A stretch of 22,709 nucleotides of DNA from Pseudomonadota bacterium. GTDB lineage: Bacteria; Desulfobacterota; Syntrophobacteria; Syntrophobacterales; Syntrophobacteraceae. A model generated the notes under the pieces. The model was given only the letters and a program-made list of their open reading frames with translations, ran no database searches and was not told the origin of the DNA. Position numbers and translations under genes: made by a program. Below, in pieces: positions 14,927-22,201 of the stretch (within the stretch, counting starts at the first letter, position 1; each line of letters starts with the position of its first letter). Location: assembly GCA_023416335.1 (NCBI GenBank), contig JAEZHY010000110.1, positions 1 through 22,709 on the forward strand, written 5' to 3'.

Positions 14927-15314
14927 GCAGACCTTCCGCCTGCTCGCGTAAGACTCAATTCCAGGGACCGTAGGCGACTTAAAAGCCTGCGGCACCACTC
15001 CCCCTATTGAGAGACGGGGGGCTGGAATCTCTTGTGATGGTGGAATGTGAAACAAGTAGACCGTGAGTCGTGTAGGGTCCGGGCCGGTGATTTTTCGCAT
15101 TGATTCCAGGAAAATATCGCCGACGACTTAAGGACCGGCGGCTCATCACCGTCGTTGCCGCATTCCCAAATCCCAGGTACCATTCTCGAAATACGGCGCC
15201 GGAAAATTACATAAAAAGTATTAGACAGGAATGATTCTCCTTGAATCTCGTTCAATTTTGATGTAAACGCATATCTCGTTGTTTGCTTCCTTTTTAACTC
15301 TTCTGGGACAGAAA
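14927..15314 (+). other. Non-coding stretch before the secreted C39-like gene
   Basis: About 390 bases without a convincing gene. Two loosely similar segments around 14970-14995 (GCGACTTAAAAGCCTGCGGCACCAC) and 15121-15147 (ACGACTTAAGGACCGGCGGCTCATCA) look like diverged repeat copies. The last 120 bases are AT-rich and presumably hold the promoter of the following gene. No RNA gene is recognised. Confidence 0.4.
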
Positions 15315-16187
15315 ATGCGTAGAACACTCCTGTTGGCACTGGCGGGCTTCGCCTTACTTGCTCCACCGGTTTATGGGACGTCGTTTACAGATCGGATGGA
15401 TTCCATCCCCGACATCACACAAACCGACCCAAAGGCGGGTTTTCCCTACGGCGGCGTTCACTACTGCGGACCGTGCGCCATATCCAATTCCCTTGTCTGG
15501 CTGGGCGAGAACGGGTACGAGAGGCTCCTGCCCAAAGCGGCGGACCGCATGCGGGTGCAGGTGGAACTCGTGAACATCATTGCATCATCCAAGTATATGG
15601 ACACAACCCTTGAATGGGGGACCTCCCCTGCGGGAGTTCTTCAGGGGATAGATAAATACCTTGCAGACTGCGGGTACCGGAACTGCCGGCTTACTTACCA
15701 GGGATACCGGAAGGTGCCTGCAAAATATGCAAGCGGGACAACGGTGCCCCAGCTGGATTGGGTAGAGGCGGGCCTGAGCGGGGATTCGGCGGTTTGGCTG
15801 AACGTCGGATGGTACAGGTACTCCGCCAGGAAAAGGGAATATGCACGGCTGGGCGGCCATTGGGTTACGATGGTCGGCTTCGGTAAAGACGAGAATGGGC
15901 AGATTGATCCCAATATCCTTATCGTTCACGACCCGGGAGCCCCAACCGGCGAAAACCCGAACGGTTACGTCAGGGTCTTGAACATGGAGTCCGGCCGAAG
16001 GCTCGTAACAGGTTCCGGTCCCCCCCTCGACTCCGAAGGTCTGTACAAATTGAGAGGCGGATTGCGGATTGGCGGCAATGTCGATGCGGCCGTGCTCGAC
16101 GGCGCCATCCGGCTCGAAATGGAAAAACCCGGCATTACCGCATCGTCCGGAAATGCGGGAGGTCCGGGAGCCTGCCCTATAAAATAG
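15315..16187 (+). CDS. Secreted papain-like / C39-like protein
   Basis: 290 residues from the ATG at 15315. A frame extension to a TTG at 15279 would put 12 residues before the signal peptide and is rejected. The signal peptide is MRRTLLLALAGFALLAPPVYG, cleaved after about residue 21. A papain-like catalytic set is visible: C51 in HYCGPCAISNS, H182 in LGGHWVTMVGF and D206 in IVHDPGAP. The spacing fits the C39-like peptidase fold. It is therefore probably a periplasmic or extracellular cysteine hydrolase, but the substrate is unknown and some C39-like proteins are non-catalytic. The glycine-rich C-terminus (from about 270) is likely disordered. The gene stands alone and ends at a clear intrinsic terminator. 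Confidence 0.75.
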   Translation: MRRTLLLALAGFALLAPPVYGTSFTDRMDSIPDITQTDPKAGFPYGGVHYCGPCAISNSLVWLGENGYERLLPKAADRMRVQVELVNIIASSKYMDTTLEWGTSPAGVLQGIDKYLADCGYRNCRLTYQGYRKVPAKYASGTTVPQLDWVEAGLSGDSAVWLNVGWYRYSARKREYARLGGHWVTMVGFGKDENGQIDPNILIVHDPGAPTGENPNGYVRVLNMESGRRLVTGSGPPLDSEGLYKLRGGLRIGGNVDAAVLDGAIRLEMEKPGITASSGNAGGPGACPIK

Positions 16188-16195
16188 CTGAATCG

Positions 16196-16232
16196 TGCCC
16201 CGCTCTATTCCGATAAAAGCGGGGCATTTTTT
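16196..16232 (+). terminator. Intrinsic terminator after the C39-like gene
   Basis: TGCCCCGCT (16196-16204) pairs perfectly with AGCGGGGCA (16218-16226), followed at once by TTTTTT (16227-16232). It begins 8 bases after the stop codon of the plus-strand gene and lies between two convergent genes. Confidence 0.93.
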
Positions 16233-16241
16233 CGTCCGCTC

Positions 16242-16865
16242 TTAATCCTTCCTTCCCCACATCTTGTCAAGAAACGATTGCCTGCCCGAGCCGATCTTGT
16301 AGAAAGTATAATGCACCGGATCCTTCCGGTAGTACTCCTGGTGGTAGTCCTCGGCCTTGTAGAACGGCCCCGCCGGTTCTATTTCCGTGGCAATCCTTCC
16401 TCCGAACTTCCCCGATTCCTCCAGTTCCTGTTTCGATGCTTCGGCCTGAAGTCTCTGTCCTTCATCATGATAGAAAATGACGGTCCTGTATTGAGAGCCT
16501 TTATCTGCGAACTGCCCGTTTTCCTGGGCCGGGTTGATGTTTTTCCAGAATATCTCGATCAGTTCTCGAAAGCCGATCTTCGAAGGATCGAACACGATTT
16601 CGATCGCCTCCGTGTGCCCCGTCCTGCCCAAGCTGACCTCTTCGTACGTGGGATTTTCGGTTCTGCCGCCGGTGTAGCCCACCGCTGTCGATATCACCCC
16701 GGGCAGATGGTCGAAAGCCGGCTGCATGCACCAGAAGCACCCTCCGGCAAAGATCGCTTTTTCCAGGTGCTTTTCATTCGTGTCGGCGTCGGTTCGGGGC
16801 TCGTTGTCGCTCTCGATGAGAGCCAACAAGAACGCAAAGGCAAGGCTGATTAAACCTATATCCAT
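16242..16865 (-). CDS. msrA: Peptide methionine sulfoxide reductase MsrA, probably exported or membrane-anchored
   Basis: 207 residues. The MsrA catalytic motif GGCFWCMQPAFDHLPGV starts at residue 41, with catalytic C43. Later family blocks are VGYTGGRTENPTYEEVSLGRTGHTEAIEI and FADKGSQYRTVIFYHDE, then EDYHQEYYRKDP. It reduces methionine-S-sulfoxide using thioredoxin-type reductants. The N-terminus MDIGLISLAFAFLLALIESDNEP is hydrophobic and unlike cytosolic MsrA, suggesting a short membrane anchor or uncleaved signal. A cytosolic form would need a start at a codon nearer the HLEKAIFAGG segment, but the first ATG has AAGGAA 6 bases upstream, so the long form is preferred. It has no msrB partner in the window. 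Confidence 0.94.
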   Translation of the reverse strand: MDIGLISLAFAFLLALIESDNEPRTDADTNEKHLEKAIFAGGCFWCMQPAFDHLPGVISTAVGYTGGRTENPTYEEVSLGRTGHTEAIEIVFDPSKIGFRELIEIFWKNINPAQENGQFADKGSQYRTVIFYHDEGQRLQAEASKQELEESGKFGGRIATEIEPAGPFYKAEDYHQEYYRKDPVHYTFYKIGSGRQSFLDKMWGRKD

Positions 16866-17010
16866 GCGGGTTCCTTTCAGAATAAAAAAATATATAAAGA
16901 TTCAATCAGCAAGATAAGATTCAGAAGAGTAATCTTAAGGGAGAAGGAGAATTATTCTCTAAGTTAAAAATATGAATCGATCTTGTTCCGGGAATTCAAT
17001 ACCTTAAAAA

Positions 17011-17052
17011 CTCTGGGACCCGGCTCAAAAGCACTCAAACACGGGATGACGG
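17011..17052 (-). repeat. Dispersed repeat (copy 2, reverse orientation)
   Basis: The minus strand of this segment shares with 673-710 the end CCGTCATCCCG, the core GCTTTTGAGCCGGG and the terminal CCAGAG, with a few extra bases in the middle. Its left part overlaps a second perfect 8-bp inverted repeat, 17046-17053 with 17063-17070. Confidence 0.62.
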
Positions 17053-17132
17053 AATTGGGGAATCCGTCATAAAATGCCTGGGACTGCCCCGGCGGGGGCC
17101 ATGCAGGGTGCGCAAAGCTCTATCGTCAATGC

Positions 17133-17261
17133 TGTTGCTTTAATGCCCGTCCCGGTAGGCCAAGTATTTTGGACAGCGCGTACCGGATACTCTCCGGCCT
17201 GCCGGGGTGGGGTTCCCAAGGCGGACCTTGGGAACCAGCGGCGTATTTCCTTAAAGCAACA
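17133..17261. repeat. 129-base element with nested inverted repeats (possible structured RNA or MITE)
   Basis: Closing stem: 17133-17143 (TGTTGCTTTAA) pairs perfectly with 17251-17261. Inside, 17151-17161 (CCCGGTAGGCC) pairs with 17196-17206 (GGCCTGCCGGG) with one G-T wobble. Nested in that, 17163-17167 pairs with 17187-17191. Beside it, 17211-17221 (GGTTCCCAAGG) pairs perfectly with 17226-17236 over a 4-base loop. The result is a three-way-junction-like fold. No open frame is supported inside it. No T run follows on either strand. Confidence 0.55.
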
Positions 17262-17325
17262 ACATTGGGTCTCATCGTGTCCACCATCCGTCCCCTCGGA
17301 TCAGGGTTCATCGGGATTGCCGGGC

Positions 17326-17355
17326 GGTGGGCACCCAAAATGCAGGGTACCCACC
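17326..17355. repeat. Imperfect 11-bp hairpin
   Basis: GGTGGGCACCC (17326-17336) and GGGTACCCACC (17345-17355) pair at 10 of 11 positions around an 8-base loop. It lies about 80 bases beyond the stop of the rhodanese-ferritin gene, reading on the minus strand, so it could limit read-through, although no T run is attached. Confidence 0.45.
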
Positions 17356-17432
17356 CCAGCTGCCGTTCTCATTGCAGGTGCTGGCTTTCTGCTTAAAGAA
17401 GGTTTTGAACCGGGGGGCAATAAATATACGCA

Positions 17433-18272
17433 TCAATTCTTCGCGGGCTCGGACCCTGCAAACTCTTTCCCGAGCAACTCGCCCAGCGAATTAAGATGGC
17501 TCTTTTCCTCGTCCGCGAGGCCGAAGAAGACCTCACGCGCCGCTTTATCCGAACTGGATTGGGCCATCTGCAAATAAAGATCGAGCGCCTGGACTTCTAT
17601 CATCATGGCCAGTTCCAGGCAGCCGTGCGGCGATTGCAGGAAGGATTCGTTTCGGCGCAGGAAATCGTCCACTTCCAAACCGCCCTCCATCTTCCCGGCA
17701 AGAACGGGAGGATCTGCATTGCTCCCGAGTTCCGCCAGGAGATTCCGAAGTTTCTCTATATGACTTCCCTCGGCCCTGACGAGTTTTTCGAGAAGACCTC
17801 TCACCAGCGGGCTATCGCTTTTCTCAAGGGCTTTCCTGTGGAACTGCTCCAGCCCGCTTTCCATTCCGAGGGCGATTCGTGCCGCTTCCTCGGCCGACTC
17901 ATCTCCACGGACAAATTGAAGGTACAGCTCGGAAGGGCCGGAGGCGGTCCTTTCCTCCCAGGCTTCGATTCCGCCTTCGAGCTGGAAAGTGCGGGCAAAT
18001 CCGCGGGCTGCAAGAAACCGGGCAGCCATCAGGCTTCTTCCGCCCACGCTGCAGTAGACGATTGTGTCCTTTTGCGGATCCATCTCACCCAAGCTGCTCG
18101 CAAGCATCGGCAGGGGGATCGATTTTGAGCCGGGAAGGTGGTTATCCTCATATTCTTCCGGCTGGCGCACGTCGAGGAGCAGGTACGATCCCTCCCTGTG
18201 CCTGCCGATATATTCCTTCAAATCGTCCGGAAACAGAATCGTCACGCCGGCCGCGCTTTCCTTTCCCGCCAT
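17433..18272 (-). CDS. Rhodanese-ferritin-like (rubrerythrin-type) fusion protein
   Basis: 279 residues in two domains. Residues 10-110 are a single rhodanese domain with SYLLLDVRQPEEYEDNHLPGSKSIP and the active-site loop CSVGGRS (C74), which carries persulfide sulfur. Residues about 118-270 are a four-helix ferritin-like domain with carboxylate and histidine pairs suited to a di-iron centre: E138 region (GMESGLEQFH), E168/H171 (AEGSHIEKL), E220-E225 (LELAMMIEVQ) and E255/H259 (ADEEKSHL). No signal peptide is present. It is the last gene of a minus-strand cluster with the deacetylase-like gene. A role in sulfane sulfur handling or oxidative stress is inferred; the natural substrate is unknown. 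Confidence 0.88.
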   Translation of the reverse strand: MAGKESAAGVTILFPDDLKEYIGRHREGSYLLLDVRQPEEYEDNHLPGSKSIPLPMLASSLGEMDPQKDTIVYCSVGGRSLMAARFLAARGFARTFQLEGGIEAWEERTASGPSELYLQFVRGDESAEEAARIALGMESGLEQFHRKALEKSDSPLVRGLLEKLVRAEGSHIEKLRNLLAELGSNADPPVLAGKMEGGLEVDDFLRRNESFLQSPHGCLELAMMIEVQALDLYLQMAQSSSDKAAREVFFGLADEEKSHLNSLGELLGKEFAGSEPAKN

Positions 18273-18314
18273 TTTTCATTGCCTCCGTTTTTCTCCCGGG
18301 TATCCCGGGGCAAA

Positions 18315-19061
18315 TCAGATGCCCTGGAGCCCTCTCAAGAATGCGCGCACATTTTTCCCGAGCACTCCGTGATTATACCCGCCTTCGAGCAGGGCGAAGC
18401 ACCCGATTTTCAGGCGTTCGCATGTGCTGTGAACCATTCGGCCCATTTCCTGGTAATCTTCGGTATGAAGCGTGTGGCCCCAATCTTCGATGTGGTTGTC
18501 GAATCCGGCGGAAACCCCGATGATATCCGTATCGAGCGAATCGAGCTGCGAGGCCACTTCCAACAGGTAGCTCTTCCGGTCGATCGCATCGGGGTTGTGG
18601 ATCGAAACATAACCTTTTCCGCCCAGAATATTTACCGTCCCGTCGCCATAGTGCAAATCGAAATCCAGGACGTGCGCCTTTTTGATGCTGCCCTTTGCCT
18701 TCAAGTGTTCCAGGGCTATAGCTATGTTGTTGAAATAGCAAAATCCCCACGAGTAATCGGAAGAAGCATGATGTCCGGGAGGGCGGACGAGGCCGAAAGC
18801 CGGCTCATCGAGTCCTGCCGCGGCAGCCTGTATCGAGGCGCCTGCCGCGAGGGCGGCAATATTATACAGACGCGCCCTCTCGACGCTTTGGACATGCGAC
18901 TTGCTGTGTACCGCAAGAATATCGTCTTCGCCCGCCGGATAGGCTTCTTCCAGCTCAACTTCGCCTTTGATCTCGTTGAGGATGGCCTCGATCCTTCCCT
19001 TGGAAGCCGCCGGATCGTTCACATAGACGTCGAGAAAATCATTGTGCGTGAAGACTTTCAT
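18315..19061 (-). CDS. Histone deacetylase superfamily amidohydrolase
   Basis: 248 residues with the HDAC/acetylpolyamine amidohydrolase motif series: RPPGHHAS (catalytic H97-H98), GFCYFNNIAIA (107-117), VLDFDLHYGDGT (zinc ligands D135 and H137), SAGFDNH (zinc ligand D188) and LLEGGYN (transition-state Y229). The set is complete, so it should be an active Zn-dependent deacetylase. It is shorter than most members (about 300 or more residues), mainly through a reduced N-terminal part. AGAAGGAG lies 6 bases before the ATG. It is 40 bases downstream of a 54-residue membrane protein gene and 42 bases upstream of the rhodanese-ferritin gene, consistent with an operon. The substrate could be an acetylated polyamine, another small amide or acetyl-lysine. 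Confidence 0.92.
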   Translation of the reverse strand: MKVFTHNDFLDVYVNDPAASKGRIEAILNEIKGEVELEEAYPAGEDDILAVHSKSHVQSVERARLYNIAALAAGASIQAAAAGLDEPAFGLVRPPGHHASSDYSWGFCYFNNIAIALEHLKAKGSIKKAHVLDFDLHYGDGTVNILGGKGYVSIHNPDAIDRKSYLLEVASQLDSLDTDIIGVSAGFDNHIEDWGHTLHTEDYQEMGRMVHSTCERLKIGCFALLEGGYNHGVLGKNVRAFLRGLQGI

Positions 19062-19101
19062 GGTCCGCTCCTTCTCTTTGGACTTCCGAAACCGGTGCCC
19101 G

Positions 19102-19266
19102 TCAGCGGCCGTGGAGCCCCCCGAGAAGACCGAAAAGGATGCTCAGGAGCACAGCCAGAATGATGAAGGCGGGGATGGAGGCTACGGCCCATTTCACCAT
19201 AAACACCACCATCGACCAGAAGCGCATTTTCACATCGACTACTACGACTTCTTCATGAACGTTCAC
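19102..19266 (-). CDS. 54-residue single-pass membrane protein
   Basis: The frame starts at GTG 19266 with a strong AGGAGG 7 bases upstream and ends at TGA 19102. The protein has a short acidic/valine-rich N-terminus (VNVHEEVVVVDVKMRF), a basic-aromatic stretch (FWSMVVFMVKW) and one long hydrophobic segment (about 27-48, ASIPAFIILAVLLSILFGLLG), ending HGR. The good ribosome binding site, a membrane segment in frame and the close position 40 bases before the deacetylase-like gene argue for a real gene. I do not recognise a family. It may anchor or modulate the neighbouring enzymes. Confidence 0.68.
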   Translation of the reverse strand: MNVHEEVVVVDVKMRFWSMVVFMVKWAVASIPAFIILAVLLSILFGLLGGLHGR

Positions 19267-19406
19267 GGATGGCCCTCCTTTGGAAGAATAGGTATCGGCA
19301 TGGAAAACCGGGAGAGGAATTCCCTGTGCGGAAATTCACTCGGCGCGCGTGCAGGATCGGGCAAGGGGTTCAAATCAAGAGAAAATGGGCATCCGCATTA
19401 TGATGA

Positions 19407-19425
19407 CCCGGGAATGGTTCCCGGG
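19407..19425. repeat. Perfect 8-bp hairpin
   Basis: CCCGGGAA (19407-19414) and TTCCCGGG (19418-19425) with loop TGG. It is palindromic enough to work on either strand, in a gap between genes. A terminator or REP-like role is possible. Confidence 0.5.
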
Positions 19426-19462
19426 CAGTTCATACTCATGTGACCGATTCGGTCCGCCACGC

Positions 19463-19479
19463 GGCGGGGAAGCCCCGCC
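19463..19479. repeat. Perfect 7-bp GC hairpin
   Basis: GGCGGGG (19463-19469) and CCCCGCC (19473-19479) with loop AAG. It lies about 40 bases from the preceding hairpin and also lacks an adjacent T run. Confidence 0.5.
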
Positions 19480-19633
19480 CATGCGGATGTGAGTTGACGG
19501 AGTCTTTTCGACTCCAGTGAGTGCAGTTTACCAGATTTTTTGGGAAAATGCCGAGGATAATCGGAAAACCCCGGAGCGGTCTCACCCGGCTTTCGTACGC
19601 CCGGCGCACAGGGATCGACTCTGCTCCGGTTCG

Positions 19634-19885
19634 CTAAAACGGCTCGTCGGATTCGGGCCCCTGCACCGGCTCACCGGGTTTCGCCCAGAGGATGTGGTTC
19701 TTGTTGATGAAGTAGACTTCCGGTTCCACTCCGTCGCCTATAACGGCATCGAAAATAGTAATAAAAGTCGAGTCGCTTTTTTTGAAAAAATCGGAGAGCC
19801 GCCTTGCGGAACCGATATTCGTAAATCCCTGGAACACCGTTCCGTCCCTCATCATAATAGTTACCCGCTTTGCGTTCATTTCCAT
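19634..19885 (-). CDS. Small conserved-looking protein, possibly DUF6812-like
   Basis: 83 residues from the ATG at 19885, which has AGAAGG 4 bases upstream. The frame is open further up to an ATG at 20014, adding 43 residues of low-complexity, charged sequence; that longer form is less likely but not excluded. The body reads as beta-rich: KRVTIMMRDGTVFQGFTNIG, then RRLSDFFKKSDSTFITIFDAVIGDG, then EVYFINKNHILWAKPGEP. The pattern of a strand with DG, an RLSDFF segment and a following FI-x-I-x-DA strand recalls small DUF6812-type domains, from memory only. It is cytoplasmic, with no known function. It is divergent from the second sigma-54 regulator. Confidence 0.7.
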   Translation of the reverse strand: MEMNAKRVTIMMRDGTVFQGFTNIGSARRLSDFFKKSDSTFITIFDAVIGDGVEPEVYFINKNHILWAKPGEPVQGPESDEPF

Positions 19886-20027
19886 ATTGCCTTCTCCATC
19901 CGCTTCATTGCCCGGCTCTGTCAAAATCCCCCTGCGGGAGCCGCTTTCCGCCGATTCATTCGTGAGAATCTTTCCAACTTGACCTGGTTTGAAATACTTG
20001 CAAGGATAATGCATTCTCTTTTTTGTC

Positions 20028-20080
20028 GCTTCCGGATATAAGATCGGAACTTTTTAAGAATTACTGAATAGCCCGGAAGC
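20028..20080. promoter_or_regulatory. Spaced inverted repeat in the divergent promoter region of the GAF regulator
   Basis: GCTTCCGG (20028-20035) and CCGGAAGC (20073-20080) are perfect inverted copies 37 bases apart, with flanking TTTTT and AAAAA that extend the symmetry past a short bulge. The pair lies just upstream of the GAF-type regulator and opposite the small minus-strand gene. It may be a pair of operator half-sites or a leader hairpin. Confidence 0.4.
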
Positions 20081-20123
20081 AAAAAGGTCCGTATCAACCG
20101 GATTTTTCGCACTGTGAGGTTTT

Positions 20124-21668
20124 ATGGGCGACAAGTCTTTTGATTTCTATAAAGCCGTATCCGAAGAACTCGATCCCGAGAAGCTTCAGCACAACTTCCT
20201 CACGGCCCTGCTCGAACTTCAGAATGTGGAGCGCGGATCCATATGGGTCAAGAGCGAAGGGGGATATACCTGCATCGAAGCAGCGGGAGCCCAGAGCGGG
20301 CCGGTCAAGGGCATGACCATCGCCGCCGACCGTCCGAGCATAGTCGGGTGGGTCATCGAAAACGGCAAGATGACGATTGCCGAACCCGGCAAGGATGCGC
20401 GCCATTACGGCAAGGTCGAGGAAGGCATCGAAATAAAAAGCAAGCTTATCCTGTGCTTTCCGCTCGTCCTCAGGACCGGCGAGGTATACGGCGCCGTTCA
20501 GATAATCGATACAAGCGCGGGTGGAAACCGCCTGAACCTGGAGAAGAGCTATCTCGAACTGCTTCAGCATTTGATCGATATCGGGTCGATAGCCCTCGGG
20601 AATTCGCTTGTCTACTCCAACCAGGTGAAAGAAAACCTGAAGCTCAGGCAGACCCTGGATGCGATCCGCGGCGAAGAAGTCATCGTGGGCAAGAGCACCA
20701 CTTTTCTGGGAGTGAGAAAACGGGCGGCAGAATATGCCCGGACCGATTTCCCGGTGTTGATTACGGGTGAGAGCGGCACGGGAAAGGAACTCCTGGCAAA
20801 AGAGATTCATCGCCTGAGCGCCCGGAACGGCGGGCCGTTTCTGGTCCAGAACTGCAGTTGCATCCCGGACACGCTTCTGGAAAGCGAACTTTTCGGCTAC
20901 GCGAAAGGGGCATTCACCGGGGCGGTAAAAAGCAAGATCGGGCTTTTCGAAGCGGCAAACGGCGGCACGGTTTTCCTGGACGAAATAGGCGACATGCCGC
21001 TCCAGCTCCAGGCGCGCATCCTGCGCGTAATCCAGGAAAACGAAGTAAAGCCCCTGGGAGAAGTGCGTCCGAGGAAGATCAACGTTCGGATCATCTCCGC
21101 GACCAACCGGGACCTCAAGAGCGCAATCACCAAAGAGCAGTTTCGGGAAGACCTCTTTTACCGGCTGAACGTCCTTCCGCTTCATATTCCCGCGCTGAAG
21201 GACCGGCCCGAGGACATTCCCATGCTCCTGGACCATTTTTTGAGGAAAGAAGCGCTCCGGGCCGAAATCGACCGCAAGTCGTTTTCCCGCGACGCACTGG
21301 ATTACGTTGTGTCATATGCCTGGCCGGGGAACGTCCGCGAACTCGAAAATTTCGTGAAACACATACTCGTCATTACCCGTGGAAACAGGATCACTCGCAC
21401 CGACCTCTCAGACCACTTCCTATCCCTGCCCCCGGGCGTATCGGAGGTTTCCGTTCAGGAAGACGAAAAGGAACGGGATGAACCCGCGGGAAAGAGACCG
21501 GACGCAAGAAACCTTTTCGACGGGTACACGTGGGAGACGCTCGAACGGGACTACGTGCTGTATCTTCTCGAAAAGAACAAGTGGCACATTACGCGCGCTG
21601 CCAGGGACGCCGGGGTGAACCGGTCGACTTTCGATTCGAGAATGAAGAAACTGAACATCAGAAAATAG
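20124..21668 (+). CDS. Sigma-54-dependent transcriptional activator (GAF-AAA+-Fis HTH)
   Basis: 514 residues. The N-terminal GAF-like sensor (about 5-165) is followed by a linker and an AAA+ domain: Walker A GESGTGKE (215-222), the sigma-54 loop GAFTGA (262-267), Walker B LDEIGD (285-290) and arginine-rich REDLFYRLN (341-349). The C-terminal Fis-type helix-turn-helix is at about 486-510 (WHITRAARDAGVNRSTFDSRMKKL). There is no receiver domain, so control is by a ligand or partner at the GAF domain, not by a histidine kinase. GAGG lies 4-5 bases before the ATG. It is followed 35 bases later by a cysteine-rich protein and a methyltransferase on the same strand. No sigma-54 promoter is visible immediately around it, so its targets are unknown. 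Confidence 0.95.
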   Translation: MGDKSFDFYKAVSEELDPEKLQHNFLTALLELQNVERGSIWVKSEGGYTCIEAAGAQSGPVKGMTIAADRPSIVGWVIENGKMTIAEPGKDARHYGKVEEGIEIKSKLILCFPLVLRTGEVYGAVQIIDTSAGGNRLNLEKSYLELLQHLIDIGSIALGNSLVYSNQVKENLKLRQTLDAIRGEEVIVGKSTTFLGVRKRAAEYARTDFPVLITGESGTGKELLAKEIHRLSARNGGPFLVQNCSCIPDTLLESELFGYAKGAFTGAVKSKIGLFEAANGGTVFLDEIGDMPLQLQARILRVIQENEVKPLGEVRPRKINVRIISATNRDLKSAITKEQFREDLFYRLNVLPLHIPALKDRPEDIPMLLDHFLRKEALRAEIDRKSFSRDALDYVVSYAWPGNVRELENFVKHILVITRGNRITRTDLSDHFLSLPPGVSEVSVQEDEKERDEPAGKRPDARNLFDGYTWETLERDYVLYLLEKNKWHITRAARDAGVNRSTFDSRMKKLNIRK

Positions 21669-21703
21669 AAAGACAGTTACCGGCCAGTCCGGAATCACGT
21701 TAA

Positions 21704-22201
21704 ATGAATATAATCGAAAAGATAAATACTGCGCGAGAGCTGTATCGCACCTGGAGCGACGCCCTCGGCGCCGAAGCCTCCATATCGGAGCGGCTCAAGG
21801 AATTAAAGAATAAAGCGGACGCTTCGAGCCGGATGGCCGTTCGCTCGGGAGTAGCCGATGCGTGCCGCAGGTGCGACCGGGAAGAAGGCGGAAGCTGCTG
21901 CGGAGCGGGAATAGAAAACCGCTACACTCCAGAACTTCTGTTGATCAATCTCATGCTCGGGGCCGATCTGCCCGATTCGAGACCCATGGAGGGCAGTTGC
22001 TTCTTTCTGGGGACTCGGGGCTGCACCCTTCCCGCCCGGGACATTCTCTGTATAAATTACCTCTGCACGAGGCTTCAAAAGGAAATCCCCTCTGAAGAGC
22101 TGCATCGGCTTCAGAGCATCACGGGAGAGGAGATGGATTTCCTTTTCAGGCTGCACAACGATATCAGGAACTTCATAAAGCGAAAAACGGATGAAATCTG
22201 A
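21704..22201 (+). CDS. Cysteine-rich protein of unknown function (possible metal-binding)
   Basis: 165 residues. An N-terminal helical part (1-50, charged, coiled-coil-like) precedes a cysteine block: CRRC at about 54-57, GGSCCG near 62-67, SCFFLGTRGC near 98-107 and LCINYLC near 114-120. The eight cysteines in CxxC, CC, C-x8-C and C-x5-C patterns suggest an iron-sulfur or zinc site, resembling the YkgJ-type chelating domain in general style. The C-terminus is helical and basic (RLHNDIRNFIKRK). It starts 35 bases after the regulator and overlaps the methyltransferase start by 11 bases, implying coupled translation. I do not recognise a named family, and metal identity is unknown. Confidence 0.8.
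   Translation: MNIIEKINTARELYRTWSDALGAEASISERLKELKNKADASSRMAVRSGVADACRRCDREEGGSCCGAGIENRYTPELLLINLMLGADLPDSRPMEGSCFFLGTRGCTLPARDILCINYLCTRLQKEIPSEELHRLQSITGEEMDFLFRLHNDIRNFIKRKTDEI

Larger units (their letters stand above)
16866..17432. other. Non-coding region rich in inverted repeats
   Basis: About 570 bases without a supported gene between two minus-strand genes. It contains a repeat copy related to 673-710 (17011-17052), an ATGACGGA/TCCGTCAT inverted repeat (17046-17070), a 129-base branched foldable element (17133-17261) and an imperfect hairpin (17326-17355). The word ATGCAGGGT occurs at both 17101 and 17340. The picture is of an accumulation of short mobile or structural repeats. Confidence 0.6.
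19267..19633. other. Non-coding region with several hairpins
   Basis: About 370 bases lie between two minus-strand genes. Perfect hairpins: CCCGGGAA/TTCCCGGG (19407-19425, 3-base loop), GGCGGGG/CCCCGCC (19463-19479, 3-base loop) and GGAGTC/GACTCC (19499-19515, 5-base loop). No T run follows the strong ones. A short plus-strand frame across 19042-19443 overlaps genes on the other strand and is not believed. The region should also hold the promoter of the 54-residue protein cluster. Confidence 0.5.

Noticed and set aside
17074..17577. Plus-strand 167-codon frame across the inverted-repeat region
   Set aside because: It runs through several hairpins and into the antisense of the rhodanese-ferritin gene; composition is that of repeats.
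18138..19163. Plus-strand open frame (341 codons) opposite the deacetylase gene
   Set aside because: The minus-strand frame contains the complete HDAC motif set; the plus frame has none and no ribosome binding site.
20094..21236. Minus-strand open frame (380 codons) opposite the GAF regulator
   Set aside because: The plus strand encodes Walker A, GAFTGA and Walker B motifs in order; the antisense frame has no motif.
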